DNA of 53,569 bases from Methylobrevis albus (GTDB lineage Bacteria; Pseudomonadota; Alphaproteobacteria; Rhizobiales; Pleomorphomonadaceae). Below are positions 1 to 8,151 of this stretch, piece after piece. The translations under genes were made by a program, and so were the position numbers. The stretch is taken from contig NZ_JADZLT010000041.1 in NCBI RefSeq assembly GCF_015904235.1, forward strand, positions 1 to 53,569. Reading direction: 5' to 3'. A model generated the notes under the pieces. It ran no database searches and was not told where the DNA came from. It worked only from the letters and a program-made list of their open reading frames with translations. Position 1 is the stretch's first letter, and every line of letters starts with the position of its first letter.

Positions 1-13
1 GAGGGGGGAGGCC
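1..13. repeat. Partial copy of GC-rich dispersed repeat
   Basis: The first 13 bases of the window are identical to bases 10922-10934, which belong to the right arm of the GC-rich inverted repeat at 10761-10939. The window edge probably cuts through another copy. The rest of the stretch up to base 72 holds nothing I recognise. Confidence 0.4.
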
Positions 14-72
14 ACACGACGGACACCTCCATCCGCCCTGTGAAAAGTCGGCGACCCCGCGCCGACCCGGCC

Positions 73-999
73 TCAGCCGAGTTCGTGCCGCCACGGCGGG
101 TTGGCGCCCGGACGCGACACGGTGATGGCGGCGGCGCGGATGCCGAAGCTGGCGGCCGCGGAAATCTCGTCCGCCGTCATCGCGGCGAGCCGGTCGCGGT
201 CGAGGAACCCGCCTTCATAGAGCGCGACCAGCAGCCCCGCCTGGAAGGTGTCGCCGGCGCCGATGGTGTCGGCCACGGTCACCTTGGCGGCGGCGACCTC
301 TATGCGCCCGGCGCTGGCGTGATAGAGCACCACCCCGTCGCCGCCGCGCGTCACCGCGACGAGCCGGATGCCCATGCCGAGCCACTCGGCCGCCTTCGCG
401 TCCCAGTCGGCGCCGTCGTAGAGGTATTCGAAGTCGGCGTCCGACATGCGCAGGATGTCGGTGTCGCGCATGAAGTCCTCCATGCGCTGGCGGTAGTCGT
501 CACGGCTCTTCGTCAGGCTCGGGCGGCAGTTCGGATCGAGCGAGACGATAGTGTGCGGCCGGGCCGCCGCGACCAGCTTGCGATACTCCGCCGACGACGG
601 GTCGTTCACCAGCGTCGTCGAGCCGACGTGCACCACGGCGACCTGGTCGAACGGGATCGATCCGGCGGCAAAGTGCCAGTTCCGCGCCGCCGTCGTCTCG
701 TCATAGAAGGCGTAATGCGCCTCGCCGTTGACGAGCTTGACGAAGGCGAGGGTGGTCTCGGCGTCGGCGCGGGTGAGATAGCCGAGATCGACCTTCGAGG
801 CGGCGAGGTGGGCGGCGATCATCTCGCCGAACATGTCGGTCGAGACGCCGGCGACCATGCCGGTCGGCGCGCCGAGGCGCGACATGGCGACGGCGATGTT
901 GAGGCACGAGCCGCCGACCACATAGCGGTAGGCGTCGGCGCCGTCGGCGGTCTTGGCGGGAACGAAATCGATCAGGGCGTCGCCACAGGAGAGGAGCAT
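73..999 (-). CDS. PfkB-family carbohydrate kinase (probable fructokinase)
   Basis: A 308-residue ribokinase/PfkB-fold sugar kinase that would phosphorylate a cytoplasmic sugar, most likely fructose, with ATP. Visible features are the N-terminal GDALIDF strand, the GGSCLNIAVAMSRLG sugar-binding segment near residue 30, and the C-terminal GAGDTFQAGLL signature near residue 250. That signature supplies the anion hole and the catalytic aspartate. Length is normal for the family. The gene is divergent from the lipoprotein gene that starts at 1162. Fructokinase is the usual call for this subfamily, but the exact sugar cannot be read from sequence. Confidence 0.85.
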   Translation of the reverse strand: MLLSCGDALIDFVPAKTADGADAYRYVVGGSCLNIAVAMSRLGAPTGMVAGVSTDMFGEMIAAHLAASKVDLGYLTRADAETTLAFVKLVNGEAHYAFYDETTAARNWHFAAGSIPFDQVAVVHVGSTTLVNDPSSAEYRKLVAAARPHTIVSLDPNCRPSLTKSRDDYRQRMEDFMRDTDILRMSDADFEYLYDGADWDAKAAEWLGMGIRLVAVTRGGDGVVLYHASAGRIEVAAAKVTVADTIGAGDTFQAGLLVALYEGGFLDRDRLAAMTADEISAAASFGIRAAAITVSRPGANPPWRHELG

Positions 1000-1161
1000 T
1001 TGCCGTGCCTTCTTCTCGGTCTGTCGCCCGATCCTGTAGCGGCTGCGGCCGACTGCCGCAACGGGGGTTCGGCGGGCGCGATGCGGCGTGCGGCGGGGAA
1101 AACGCCGGGGCCGCGTCCAGTCGCCGCTTTGCGGGCCGTGGGGGGCATGCTATCGGCAGTT

Positions 1162-1776
1162 ATGTCTCGAAATGGCCTCCGCCCGCTGTCCGCCCGCCGT
1201 GTCGTGATCGCCGTGCCGGTGTTCGCGCTGGCGCTGCCGGCCCTGATGCTCGCCGGCTGTGCCGCCTCCGTCGAGGACATCGCCTCCGTCCCGACCGAAA
1301 CGCTGCTGATCGCCGGTGAAGCCGGGGTCGGCCCGATCAACGCCGCGACGCCGGCGAGCCGTGCCGCGCTCGAGGCGGCGCTGCCGGGCTTCACGGTCGA
1401 AGACGTCACCATGGCCGGCGAGACCAGCACCGCGACCGCGCTCGCCGCCTTCAAGGACGGGCTGCAGGTGCTGCAGGTGATCCCGGCCGGCAGCGGCGCG
1501 ATCGGGGCGGTGCACGTCGTCACCCATCACGCAGCCGGCCCGAACGGCGAGCGCATCGGCATGTCGTTCGCCGAGGCGCGGCAGGACGCCAGCCTGTGCC
1601 GTCCCGGCATCGGCAACTGGCGCGGCATGCCGATCTGCGCGGCGCGCGGCGCCCCGGCCGTGACGCTGGTCTATTCGATCCCGAACTACGAGGCGACCGA
1701 CCACCTGCCCGACCCGGCGACGATGGCGGGCGCAGCCCTGCAACGCATCGTCTGGACGCCCGGAGCCGCCTCGTGA
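1162..1776 (+). CDS. Putative lipoprotein of unknown function
   Basis: A 204-residue protein with an N-terminal signal peptide (basic MSRNGLRPLSARR, then a hydrophobic run) ending in a LMLAGC lipobox. The cysteine should be lipidated and the protein anchored in the cell envelope. The mature part contains two further cysteines and no domain I recognise. A start at 1147 would add five residues; I chose 1162 because the basic n-region follows directly. Its stop codon overlaps the GTG start of meaB by four bases (GTGA), so the two genes are probably translated together. Nothing in the sequence explains a link to B12 metabolism. Confidence 0.7.
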   Translation: MSRNGLRPLSARRVVIAVPVFALALPALMLAGCAASVEDIASVPTETLLIAGEAGVGPINAATPASRAALEAALPGFTVEDVTMAGETSTATALAAFKDGLQVLQVIPAGSGAIGAVHVVTHHAAGPNGERIGMSFAEARQDASLCRPGIGNWRGMPICAARGAPAVTLVYSIPNYEATDHLPDPATMAGAALQRIVWTPGAAS

Positions 1777-2774
1777 ACGCCCATGCCCACGGCCCCGCGC
1801 CGCTCGACCTCGACAAGCTCGCCCGCGGCATCCGGGCCGGCGACCGGGCGATGCTCGCCCGCGCCATCACGCTGGTCGAATCGCGCAAGCCCGCGCACCA
1901 GGCGCTGGCGCGCGAACTGCTGCAGGAACTCCTCGCCGAGACCGGCGGCGCGCTGCGCGTCGGCATCACCGGCGTGCCGGGGGTCGGCAAGTCGACGACG
2001 ATCGACCAGATCGGCTCCAACCTCACCGCCGCCGGCCACAAGGTGGCGGTGCTCGCGGTCGACCCGTCGTCGTCGCGCACCGGCGGCTCGATCCTCGGCG
2101 ACAAGACGCGGATGGCGCGCCTCGCCGTCGACCGCAACGCCTATGTCCGGCCGTCGCCCTCGGCCGGCACGCTCGGCGGCGTCGCGGCGAAGACCCGCGA
2201 GACCATGCTGCTCTGCGAGGCGGCGGGCTTCGACGTGGTGCTGGTCGAAACCGTCGGCGTCGGCCAGTCGGAGACGACGGTCGCCGAGATGGTCGACTTC
2301 TTCCTCGTGCTGATGCTGCCGGGCGCCGGCGACGAGTTGCAGGGCATCAAGAAGGGCGTGCTCGAGATCGCCGACATGATCGCCGTCAACAAGGCCGACG
2401 GCGACGGCGCAATGCGCGCCCGGGCGGCGGCGTCGGAATATCGCGCCGCGCTGCACATCCTCGCCCCGGCCTCGCCCGACTGGTCGCCGCCGGTGATCAC
2501 GGTGTCGGGCCTCGCCAACGAGGGCCTCGACGCGCTCTGGGCCGAGATCGAGCGCTACCGCGACGTGACGCAGAAGACCGGCCGCTTCGCGGCGAAGCGT
2601 CAGGCGCAGCAGGTGCACTGGATGCGCGAGATGATCTTCGACCGCTTCCACGAGCGTCTCGCCCGCGACCCGGCAATCCGCAGTGCGGTCGCCGAGCGCG
2701 AGGGCGCGGTGAAGGCCGGCCGCATGGCCGCCTCGCTCGCCGCCGCGGAAATCGCGGAAATGCTCGGCCTCTGA
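1773..2774 (+). CDS. meaB: Methylmalonyl-CoA mutase-associated GTPase MeaB
   Basis: A 333-residue G3E-family GTPase that protects and reactivates methylmalonyl-CoA mutase and gates cofactor B12 loading. The Walker A motif GVPGVGKST lies at residues 67-75, followed by the AVDPSSSRTGGSILGDKTRM segment typical of MeaB/ArgK, then VETVGVGQSE, and NKAD near residue 207 for guanine recognition. Translation probably starts at the GTG that overlaps the preceding TGA, because the frame upstream of it lies inside the lipoprotein gene. The likely client, MutAB, is encoded 12 kb away on the other strand (14896-18923). Identification is secure. Confidence 0.95.
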   Translation: MNAHAHGPAPLDLDKLARGIRAGDRAMLARAITLVESRKPAHQALARELLQELLAETGGALRVGITGVPGVGKSTTIDQIGSNLTAAGHKVAVLAVDPSSSRTGGSILGDKTRMARLAVDRNAYVRPSPSAGTLGGVAAKTRETMLLCEAAGFDVVLVETVGVGQSETTVAEMVDFFLVLMLPGAGDELQGIKKGVLEIADMIAVNKADGDGAMRARAAASEYRAALHILAPASPDWSPPVITVSGLANEGLDALWAEIERYRDVTQKTGRFAAKRQAQQVHWMREMIFDRFHERLARDPAIRSAVAEREGAVKAGRMAASLAAAEIAEMLGL

Positions 2775-2861
2775 GCCCGTCCCGCCAGAAAGTGACCGCC
2801 GGTGACCCGGAGCGGAACGGCTCTTGCTCTGTAGACGCGGGGCACGTGGCGGAGCACCGAA

Positions 2862-3086
2862 ATGGATCGCAGGGCGTTTCTTTATGGCACTCTCGCCAGC
2901 ATAGGCACCGCGCTGATGCTGGCCCCGGCACAGTCGCGCACCGCGCGCAAACCGGCCGTGAATGCGCTGTGCGTGCGGCCGTCCGAGGCGGCGCCGGTCG
3001 CGCCGAGCTGTCCGGCTCCGGCCGAAGGCATCCGCGCGACGATCGCCGACAATCCCGTCGACAGGCGCCCGCGCCTCGCGGACTAG
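2862..3086 (+). CDS. Small putative Tat-exported protein
   Basis: A 74-residue frame opening with MDRRAFLYGT, which resembles a twin-arginine (RRxFL) signal, followed by a hydrophobic stretch ending APAQS. The mature part would be about 47 residues, Pro/Ala-rich, with two cysteines. A GGAG lies about eight bases before the ATG. No family is recognised. The signal-like start and ribosome site favour a real gene, but the short length leaves doubt. Confidence 0.45.
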   Translation: MDRRAFLYGTLASIGTALMLAPAQSRTARKPAVNALCVRPSEAAPVAPSCPAPAEGIRATIADNPVDRRPRLAD

Positions 3087-3105
3087 GGGGCTGGTCCGAC
3101 CCGGA

Positions 3106-3918
3106 TCAGGCGGACGGCGCGGTCCGGGACTGCGGGAACACCGGCGGGGTCAGCGCCGCGACGGATGGCCGCCCGAAGTAGTAGCCCTGCATCAGGTCGA
3201 CGCCCAGGTCGCGCAGCACCGCATACTCGTCGTAGGTTTCGATGCCTTCGCAGATCGTCGTCACGCCGAGGTCGGCGAGGATGCCGAGGGTGCCCTTGAG
3301 GATCGACCGCTTGACGCGGTCGGTGTCGATGTCACGCACGAGGTCCATGTCGATCTTGACGAAATCGGGCTGGAACTTCGACAGGATCAAGAGGCCCGAA
3401 TAGCCCGAACCGAAGTCGTCGATCGCCGTCTTGAACCCCATCGCCCGGTAGGTCTCGAGGATGTTCAGGAGGTGGCCGGCGTCGAGTTTCTCGCTTTCGG
3501 TGAACTCGAAGATGATGCGATCCAGCGGGAATTTGAACTTCGTCGCGGTTGCCAGCGTCAGGCGGATGCAGGCGTTGGGCTCGTAGACCGCGTTCGGAAG
3601 GAAGTTGATCGAAAGGTAGGTTCCGTCATCGCCGAAGCCGAGGTCGGCGGCGATTTCGATCGCCTTGACCCTGCAGGTCTGGTCGAAGGCGTAGCGATTG
3701 TCGTCGGAGACCTGGGCGAGGACCTGCCCGGCGCCGGCGCCGTTGGCACCGCGCACGAGAGCTTCCTGGGCGAAGACGCTGCCCTCGACCACGTTCACGA
3801 TCGGCTGGAACGCCATCGTGATCGGTAGATCGAAGCCGGCGCCATTCCGGCAGCCCTCGCACCTGACTTGAGAATGCATCTCGCCATCTCGCCTGTTCAA
3901 CACGGACGAACCATACAA
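3106..3918 (-). CDS. Stand-alone EAL-domain cyclic-di-GMP phosphodiesterase
   Basis: Hydrolyses the second messenger cyclic di-GMP to pGpG in the cytoplasm. The EAL domain fills nearly the whole 270-residue protein. Residues needed for activity are visible: E52-A-L, N105 (LSINF), E138 and E141 (FEFTE), D167-D168 (DDFG), K188, E224 and E227 (EGIET) and Q244. The fold therefore looks catalytically complete, not a degenerate receptor. A short cysteine pair (CEGC, C20 and C23) precedes the domain. The start is uncertain: a methionine at residue 14 (3879) has a better ribosome site. There are no sensor or membrane segments. Confidence 0.88.
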   Translation of the reverse strand: MYGSSVLNRRDGEMHSQVRCEGCRNGAGFDLPITMAFQPIVNVVEGSVFAQEALVRGANGAGAGQVLAQVSDDNRYAFDQTCRVKAIEIAADLGFGDDGTYLSINFLPNAVYEPNACIRLTLATATKFKFPLDRIIFEFTESEKLDAGHLLNILETYRAMGFKTAIDDFGSGYSGLLILSKFQPDFVKIDMDLVRDIDTDRVKRSILKGTLGILADLGVTTICEGIETYDEYAVLRDLGVDLMQGYYFGRPSVAALTPPVFPQSRTAPSA

Positions 3919-3964
3919 CTCATTGTTTGAGTAAAAGTTCGAGTTGCGCCCGGCGAGGCTTGCG

Positions 3965-4984
3965 TCAGCTGGTGGGCAGCCCGGCGATTGCGGCCGTCAG
4001 GGCCGACGCCGCGCGGAGATCACCGACGTGCTCCTTGTTGCGGCTGACGATCGCCGGCCGCTGCAACGCGGCGAGCTCGTCGCCGAGGCCGAGCAGGGCG
4101 GCGAGCAGGTCCGCCGTCACCACCTCCGAGGCGCGGGCGGCGCCGTCGTCGATCTTGACCGCGATGCCGAGACCGCGCTCGGGCAGGGCGGCCGTGAACA
4201 CACCCTCCGCGCCGGTCTTCACGAACGCGCGGGTGCCGAGCAGTTCCATCGACCTCGTGCAGAACCGCCCGGTGCCGGCGACCATGAACGGCTCGGCGGC
4301 GACCGCCGCGCGGATCCGCGCCGCCGCCTTCGCCCGCTCGGGCGCGAGGCCGGTGCCGGTGGCAAAGCGGGCGAAGCCGTGCGCGAGATGGGTGAGCGGC
4401 ACCGCGAAGGTCGGGATCGAGCAGCCGTCCGTGCCGCAGAGGTCTTCGGCGAGCGGCGCGCCGGTCATCGTGGCGACGGCGTCGATCACTGCCTCCATCA
4501 GCGGGTGGCCGCGCTCGTTGTAGCCGGCGGGATCGGCGCCCATCGCCACCGCGGCGCAGACGAAGCCGGCGTGCTTGCCCGAGCAGTTGTTGTGGATGCG
4601 GCCCGGCCGCGCCTGCATCCGCGCGAGCCGCGCCTTGTCGGCCTCGCGCTCGGGCGGCTGCGGCCCGCAGGCAAGGCAGCCCTCGTCGCGGCCTGCGGCG
4701 GCGAGCATCGCGCGCGCGGTCTCGACATGGCGCTGCTCGCCGTTGTGCGACGAACAGGCGAGCGCGATCTGGGCATCCGTCAGCCCAAAGCGCGCGGCGG
4801 CGCCGCTCTCGAACAGCGGCAGCGCCTGGAACGCCTTCACCGCCGAGCGCGGGAACACCGGCAGGTCGACGTCGCCGAGCGACAGCAGCGTGCGGCCGTC
4901 CGCGTCGACCACGGCGACCGCGCCGCGATGGCGGCTTTCGACGACACCGCCGCGGGTGACTTCGACGAGGATCGGGTTGCTCAT
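3965..4984 (-). CDS. L-asparaginase, Rhizobium etli type (Asparaginase_II family)
   Basis: Hydrolyses L-asparagine to aspartate and ammonia. The 339-residue protein belongs to the family typified by the R. etli enzymes, not to the E. coli AnsA/AnsB fold. Family features are visible: the S47-xx-K50 pair in FPRSAVK, S79 in CSSHNGE, and zinc-site residues C134 and K137 (NNCSGKH) and C188 (DGCSIP). Each is shifted by one from the published R. etli positions. It lies 23 bases downstream of the aminotransferase gene and is probably cotranscribed with it. The longer open frame extending upstream to 6745 only reads antisense through that gene. Confidence 0.88.
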   Translation of the reverse strand: MSNPILVEVTRGGVVESRHRGAVAVVDADGRTLLSLGDVDLPVFPRSAVKAFQALPLFESGAAARFGLTDAQIALACSSHNGEQRHVETARAMLAAAGRDEGCLACGPQPPEREADKARLARMQARPGRIHNNCSGKHAGFVCAAVAMGADPAGYNERGHPLMEAVIDAVATMTGAPLAEDLCGTDGCSIPTFAVPLTHLAHGFARFATGTGLAPERAKAAARIRAAVAAEPFMVAGTGRFCTRSMELLGTRAFVKTGAEGVFTAALPERGLGIAVKIDDGAARASEVVTADLLAALLGLGDELAALQRPAIVSRNKEHVGDLRAASALTAAIAGLPTS

Positions 4985-5007
4985 GCGGAAAAATGCTCCC
5001 GGGGGGA

Positions 5008-6171
5008 TCAGGCGGCGCGCTTCAGCCAGCGGCCGAGCCGCTCGACGGCGGCGTCCAGCACCTCGTCGCGCTTGCAGAAGCAGAAGCGGATGAAGCGGGT
5101 CGGCGCATCGCCGGCATAGAAGGCCGACACCGGCACGGCGGCGACGCCGGCCTCGCGCGTCAGCCGGCGGCAGGCCTCGGCATCGTCGTCGATGCCGAGC
5201 GGGCCGGTGTCGGTGGTGACGAAATAGGTGCCCTGGCAGGGCATCACGACGAAGCCGGCGTCGGCGAGGCCGGCCGAGAGCCGGTCGCGCTTGGCGGCCT
5301 GTGACGCGGCGAGGTCGGTGAAATAGGCGTCGTCCATGCCGAGCCCGAGTGCCACGGCCGCCTGCAGGTTGGGCGGCGTCGTGAAGGTGATGAACTGGTG
5401 CGCTTTCGCGATCGGCCCCAGCAGATTCGGCGCCGCGGTGATGTAGCCGATCTTCCAGCCGGTCAGCGAGAAGGTCTTGCCCGCCGAGCCGATGCGCACG
5501 ACGCGCTCGCGCATGCCGGGAAAGCTCATCAGCGTCTGGTGCTTCAGGCCGTCGAAGGTCAGGTGCTCGTAAACCTCGTCGGCGATCACATAGGCGTCGT
5601 GCTTCAGGCAGAGTTCTGCGATGAGGCCGAGCTCGGCCTCGGAGAACACCTTGCCGGCCGGGTTCATCGGATCGTTGAGGATGATCGCCTTGGTCTTCGG
5701 GCCGAAGGCGGCCGCGAGCCGGTCGGCGTCGAGCGCCCATTCGGGCGGCGTGATGCGCACGAACACCGGCGTGCCGCCGGCCTGGCGGATGATCGGCACG
5801 TAGGAATCGTAATAGGGCTCGATGACGATCACCTCGTCGCCGGGCGCGACGAGGCCGAAGATCGCGTCGGCGAGCGCCTCGGTGGCGCCCGAGGTGACCA
5901 GCACCTCGCGCTGCCAGTCGACGTCGAGGCCGTAGAAGCGTCGGTTGGCCGCCGCCACCGCCTGGCGGAGTTCCGGGATGCCCATCATCGACGGGTACTG
6001 GTTCGGCCCGTCGACCGCGACCTCCGCCGCCTTGCGGCGGATCTCCTCCGGCCCGTCGACGTCGGGAAAGCCCTGGCCGAGGTTGATCGCGCCCGTCTCG
6101 CGCGCGAGCGCCGACATCGCCTCGAAGATCGTGGTCGGCATGCCGGTGAAGATCGGATTGGTCGGCTTCAT
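5008..6171 (-). CDS. Class I/II PLP-dependent aminotransferase
   Basis: A 387-residue fold-type I aminotransferase transferring an amino group between an amino acid and a 2-oxo acid. The PLP lysine is K232 in SAGKTFSLTGWKIG; N170 (NDPMNPAGK) and D198/Y201 (ADEVYEH) fit cofactor contacts. The AGKTFSLTGWK motif and INLGQGFPD start resemble the YbdL/kynurenine aminotransferase group, which favours methionine or aromatic substrates, so the exact substrate is open. I start at MKPTNPIF (6171); the 33 residues upstream are Arg/Pro-rich and look non-coding. It is the first gene of a likely operon with the asparaginase. Confidence 0.85.
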   Translation of the reverse strand: MKPTNPIFTGMPTTIFEAMSALARETGAINLGQGFPDVDGPEEIRRKAAEVAVDGPNQYPSMMGIPELRQAVAAANRRFYGLDVDWQREVLVTSGATEALADAIFGLVAPGDEVIVIEPYYDSYVPIIRQAGGTPVFVRITPPEWALDADRLAAAFGPKTKAIILNDPMNPAGKVFSEAELGLIAELCLKHDAYVIADEVYEHLTFDGLKHQTLMSFPGMRERVVRIGSAGKTFSLTGWKIGYITAAPNLLGPIAKAHQFITFTTPPNLQAAVALGLGMDDAYFTDLAASQAAKRDRLSAGLADAGFVVMPCQGTYFVTTDTGPLGIDDDAEACRRLTREAGVAAVPVSAFYAGDAPTRFIRFCFCKRDEVLDAAVERLGRWLKRAA

Positions 6172-6320
6172 GGAGTTTCCGCAAGGTTTCGAGCAAGGCG
6201 GCGACGATAGGGCCGGGCGGGGGAGGGGGCAAGGGCGCGCACGGACGGCGACCGGGCGCCCGCGCGCCAAGGCTGCGCCCCGCTGCTCCCGCTTCGTTCA
6301 CAACCGCGTCAGATGACCAC

Positions 6321-6345
6321 GGAACCTTTCGCGACCGGCTCCGTT
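6321..6345 (+). promoter_or_regulatory. EcfG-type general stress promoter
   Basis: GGAAC at 6321-6325 and CGTT at 6342-6345 are separated by 16 bases, an exact match to the consensus for the alphaproteobacterial general stress sigma factor EcfG. It lies about 77 bases before the DUF1328 gene. The match and its placement are seen; use by EcfG is inferred. Confidence 0.6.
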
Positions 6346-6421
6346 GACTCGCCAGAACCGATGCACGACGTCGCCGCGCATCCGAGGTCACTAAGGAAAG
6401 TTCAATACAAGGAGAATCACC

Positions 6422-6601
6422 ATGATCGGTTGGGCTCTCACCTTTCTCGTCGTCGCTCTGATTGCGGCAGTTCTCGGTTTCGGCGGTATCGCCGGTACGG
6501 CTGTCGGCATCGCGAAGCTGATCTTCTTCGTCGCGATCGTCCTCTTCGTGATCTCGCTGGTCTACGGCCTGATCACCGGCCGTCGCCCCCCGGCGATCTG
6601 A
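6422..6601 (+). CDS. DUF1328 small membrane protein (YtjA family)
   Basis: A 59-residue inner-membrane peptide starting [20 protein letters not shown], with two hydrophobic helices separated by a Gly/Ala-rich turn ([12 protein letters not shown]) and a short basic tail (GRRPP). This is the standard architecture and length of DUF1328, a widespread family without a known biochemical role. A strong AGGAG (6410-6414) precedes the ATG. An EcfG-like promoter at 6321-6345 suggests stress-induced expression. The tandem hairpins downstream, the second a terminator, make it a likely monocistronic unit. Confidence 0.85.
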   Translation: MIGWALTFLVVALIAAVLGFGGIAGTAVGIAKLIFFVAIVLFVISLVYGLITGRRPPAI

Positions 6602-6675
6602 CCACCTTCTCCAGCGGAGCCAAAGGCCGCAGGTCGCCCCTGACCCGGCCGCGGCCCCTCCCATCCGCGGAGCGG

Positions 6676-6705
6676 AGAGTGGACGGCGACATCGCCGTCC
6701 ACTCT
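6676..6705. repeat. Perfect 14-bp inverted repeat (hairpin)
   Basis: Two 14-base arms (6676-6689 and 6692-6705) separated by CA form a perfect hairpin, but no T-run follows on either strand. Its core GGACGGCGA recurs in the terminator stem at 6763-6799. It may act as an RNA 3'-end stabiliser for the DUF1328 transcript. Confidence 0.6.
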
Positions 6706-6762
6706 GTCGCGACCGGGATCGTGCAGCCCTGATGTCCCCCCGCATCCCGGCTGCATGAAGCG

Positions 6763-6799
6763 AAAAGGCCGGACGGCGATTGCCGTCCGGCCTTTTTTT
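6763..6799 (+). terminator. Bidirectional rho-independent terminator
   Basis: A 15-bp perfect stem (AAAAGGCCGGACGGC paired with its complement) with a GATT loop at 6778-6781 is followed by seven T residues on the plus strand and preceded by four A residues. It can therefore end both the DUF1328 transcript and the convergent xylA transcript. Confidence 0.9.
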
Positions 6800-6833
6800 G
6801 TCTGCCGATCACCGCGCGCGTGCGGCTTTGCCG

Positions 6834-8150
6834 TCAGCAGAAGCGGTTGATCAGGTTCTCGAGATATTCCTGCTTGCCCGACACCGGCTTCGGGTCAAGC
6901 CCGGTCGTCTCGACGTGGGCGGCGAGGTCGTCCAGCGTCTTTTCGCCGGCGAGGATCGCCTTCGGCAGGTCGCCTTCCCAGCCCGCGTAGCGCGTCTCGA
7001 CATGGGCGTCGAGGGTGCCGTCCTCGACGATCGCCGCGGCGGCGACCAGCGCCCGCGCCATCGCGTCCATCGAGCCGACGTGGCCGAGCAGCAGGTCCTC
7101 GGCGTCGAGCGACTGGCGCCGCACCTTGGCGTCGAAGTTGAAGCCGCCCGTGGTGAAGCCGCCGGCGCGCAGGATCTCGATCATCGCCAGCGTCAGCTCC
7201 GGCACGTTCATGCCGAACTGGTCGGTGTCCCAGCCCGCGGTGTAGCTGCCGCGGTTGAGATCGACCGAGCCGAAGATGCCGAGCGCGTTGGCGAGCGCCA
7301 GCTCGTGCTCGAAGGTGTGCTTGGCGAGCACGGCGTGGTTCTGCTCGATGTTGACCTGCACTTCCTTCTCGAGGCCGTAGGCCTTGAGGAAGCCGTACAC
7401 GGTGGCGACGTCGAAGTCGTACTGGTGCGTCGAGGGCTCCATCGGCTTCGGCTCGATCAGGATCGCGCCCTGGAAGCCGGTCTTGTGCTTGTAGTCGACG
7501 ACCATCGACAGGAAGCGGCCGAGCTGGTCGAGCTCGCGCTTAAGCGAGGTGTTGAGCAGCGTCTCGTAGCCTTCACGGCCGCCCCACAGCACGTAGTTCT
7601 GGCCGCCGAGCTCGCGGGTGACGTCGAACACGTTCTTCACCTGCGCCGCGGCGTACATGAAGATGTCCGGATCGGGGTTCGAGGCCGCGCCCGCCATGAA
7701 GCGGCGGTTGGAGAAGAGGTTCGCGGTGCCCCAGAGCAGCTCGACACCGGTCTCCTCGATCTTCTTCGCAAAGATGTCGGCGATGGTGCGGACGTTCTTG
7801 TTCGATTCGGCGAGGCTCGCGCCCTCCGGCGCGATGTCGCGGTCGTGGAAGGTGAAGAACGGCACGTCGAGCAGCGTGAACAGCTCGAAGCCGACCTCGG
7901 CCTTGAGCTTCGCCATCGCCATCTCGTCGCCGGGAGCGAACCACGGCCGCTCGAAGGTGGCGCCGCCGAACGGATCGAGGCCGGCGAAGGCGAGCGAGTG
8001 CCAGTAGCAGACGGCGAAGCGGAGGTGGTCCTCCATGCGCTTGCCGAGCACGACCTTGTTCTTGTCGTACCAGCGGAAGGCGAGCGGATTGCTGCTCTCG
8101 GGGCCTTCATACTTGATCGGCGTGATGTCGCCGAAGAATCCGGTGCTCAT
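6834..8150 (-). CDS. xylA: Xylose isomerase XylA
   Basis: Interconverts D-xylose and D-xylulose, the first step of the isomerase pathway of xylose use. The 438-residue protein belongs to the long (class II) isomerases. Catalytic H102 and D105 lie in [12 protein letters not shown], and the metal-binding region [16 protein letters not shown] is intact, as is the C-terminal LENLINRF end. It starts one base after the xylB stop codon, so xylB and xylA form a tightly coupled operon. The transcript ends at the terminator at 6763-6799. Identification is secure. Confidence 0.97.
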   Translation of the reverse strand: MSTGFFGDITPIKYEGPESSNPLAFRWYDKNKVVLGKRMEDHLRFAVCYWHSLAFAGLDPFGGATFERPWFAPGDEMAMAKLKAEVGFELFTLLDVPFFTFHDRDIAPEGASLAESNKNVRTIADIFAKKIEETGVELLWGTANLFSNRRFMAGAASNPDPDIFMYAAAQVKNVFDVTRELGGQNYVLWGGREGYETLLNTSLKRELDQLGRFLSMVVDYKHKTGFQGAILIEPKPMEPSTHQYDFDVATVYGFLKAYGLEKEVQVNIEQNHAVLAKHTFEHELALANALGIFGSVDLNRGSYTAGWDTDQFGMNVPELTLAMIEILRAGGFTTGGFNFDAKVRRQSLDAEDLLLGHVGSMDAMARALVAAAAIVEDGTLDAHVETRYAGWEGDLPKAILAGEKTLDDLAAHVETTGLDPKPVSGKQEYLENLINRFC

Positions 8151-8151
8151 G

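Noticed and set aside
40..1161. Open plus-strand frame extending the lipoprotein gene by 374 codons
   Set aside because: It is antisense to the PfkB kinase gene and lacks protein-like composition; the signal peptide begins at 1162.
2814..2839. GGAAC upstream of the small Tat-like gene as a further EcfG promoter
   Set aside because: The partner element at 16-17 bases reads CGCG rather than CGTT.
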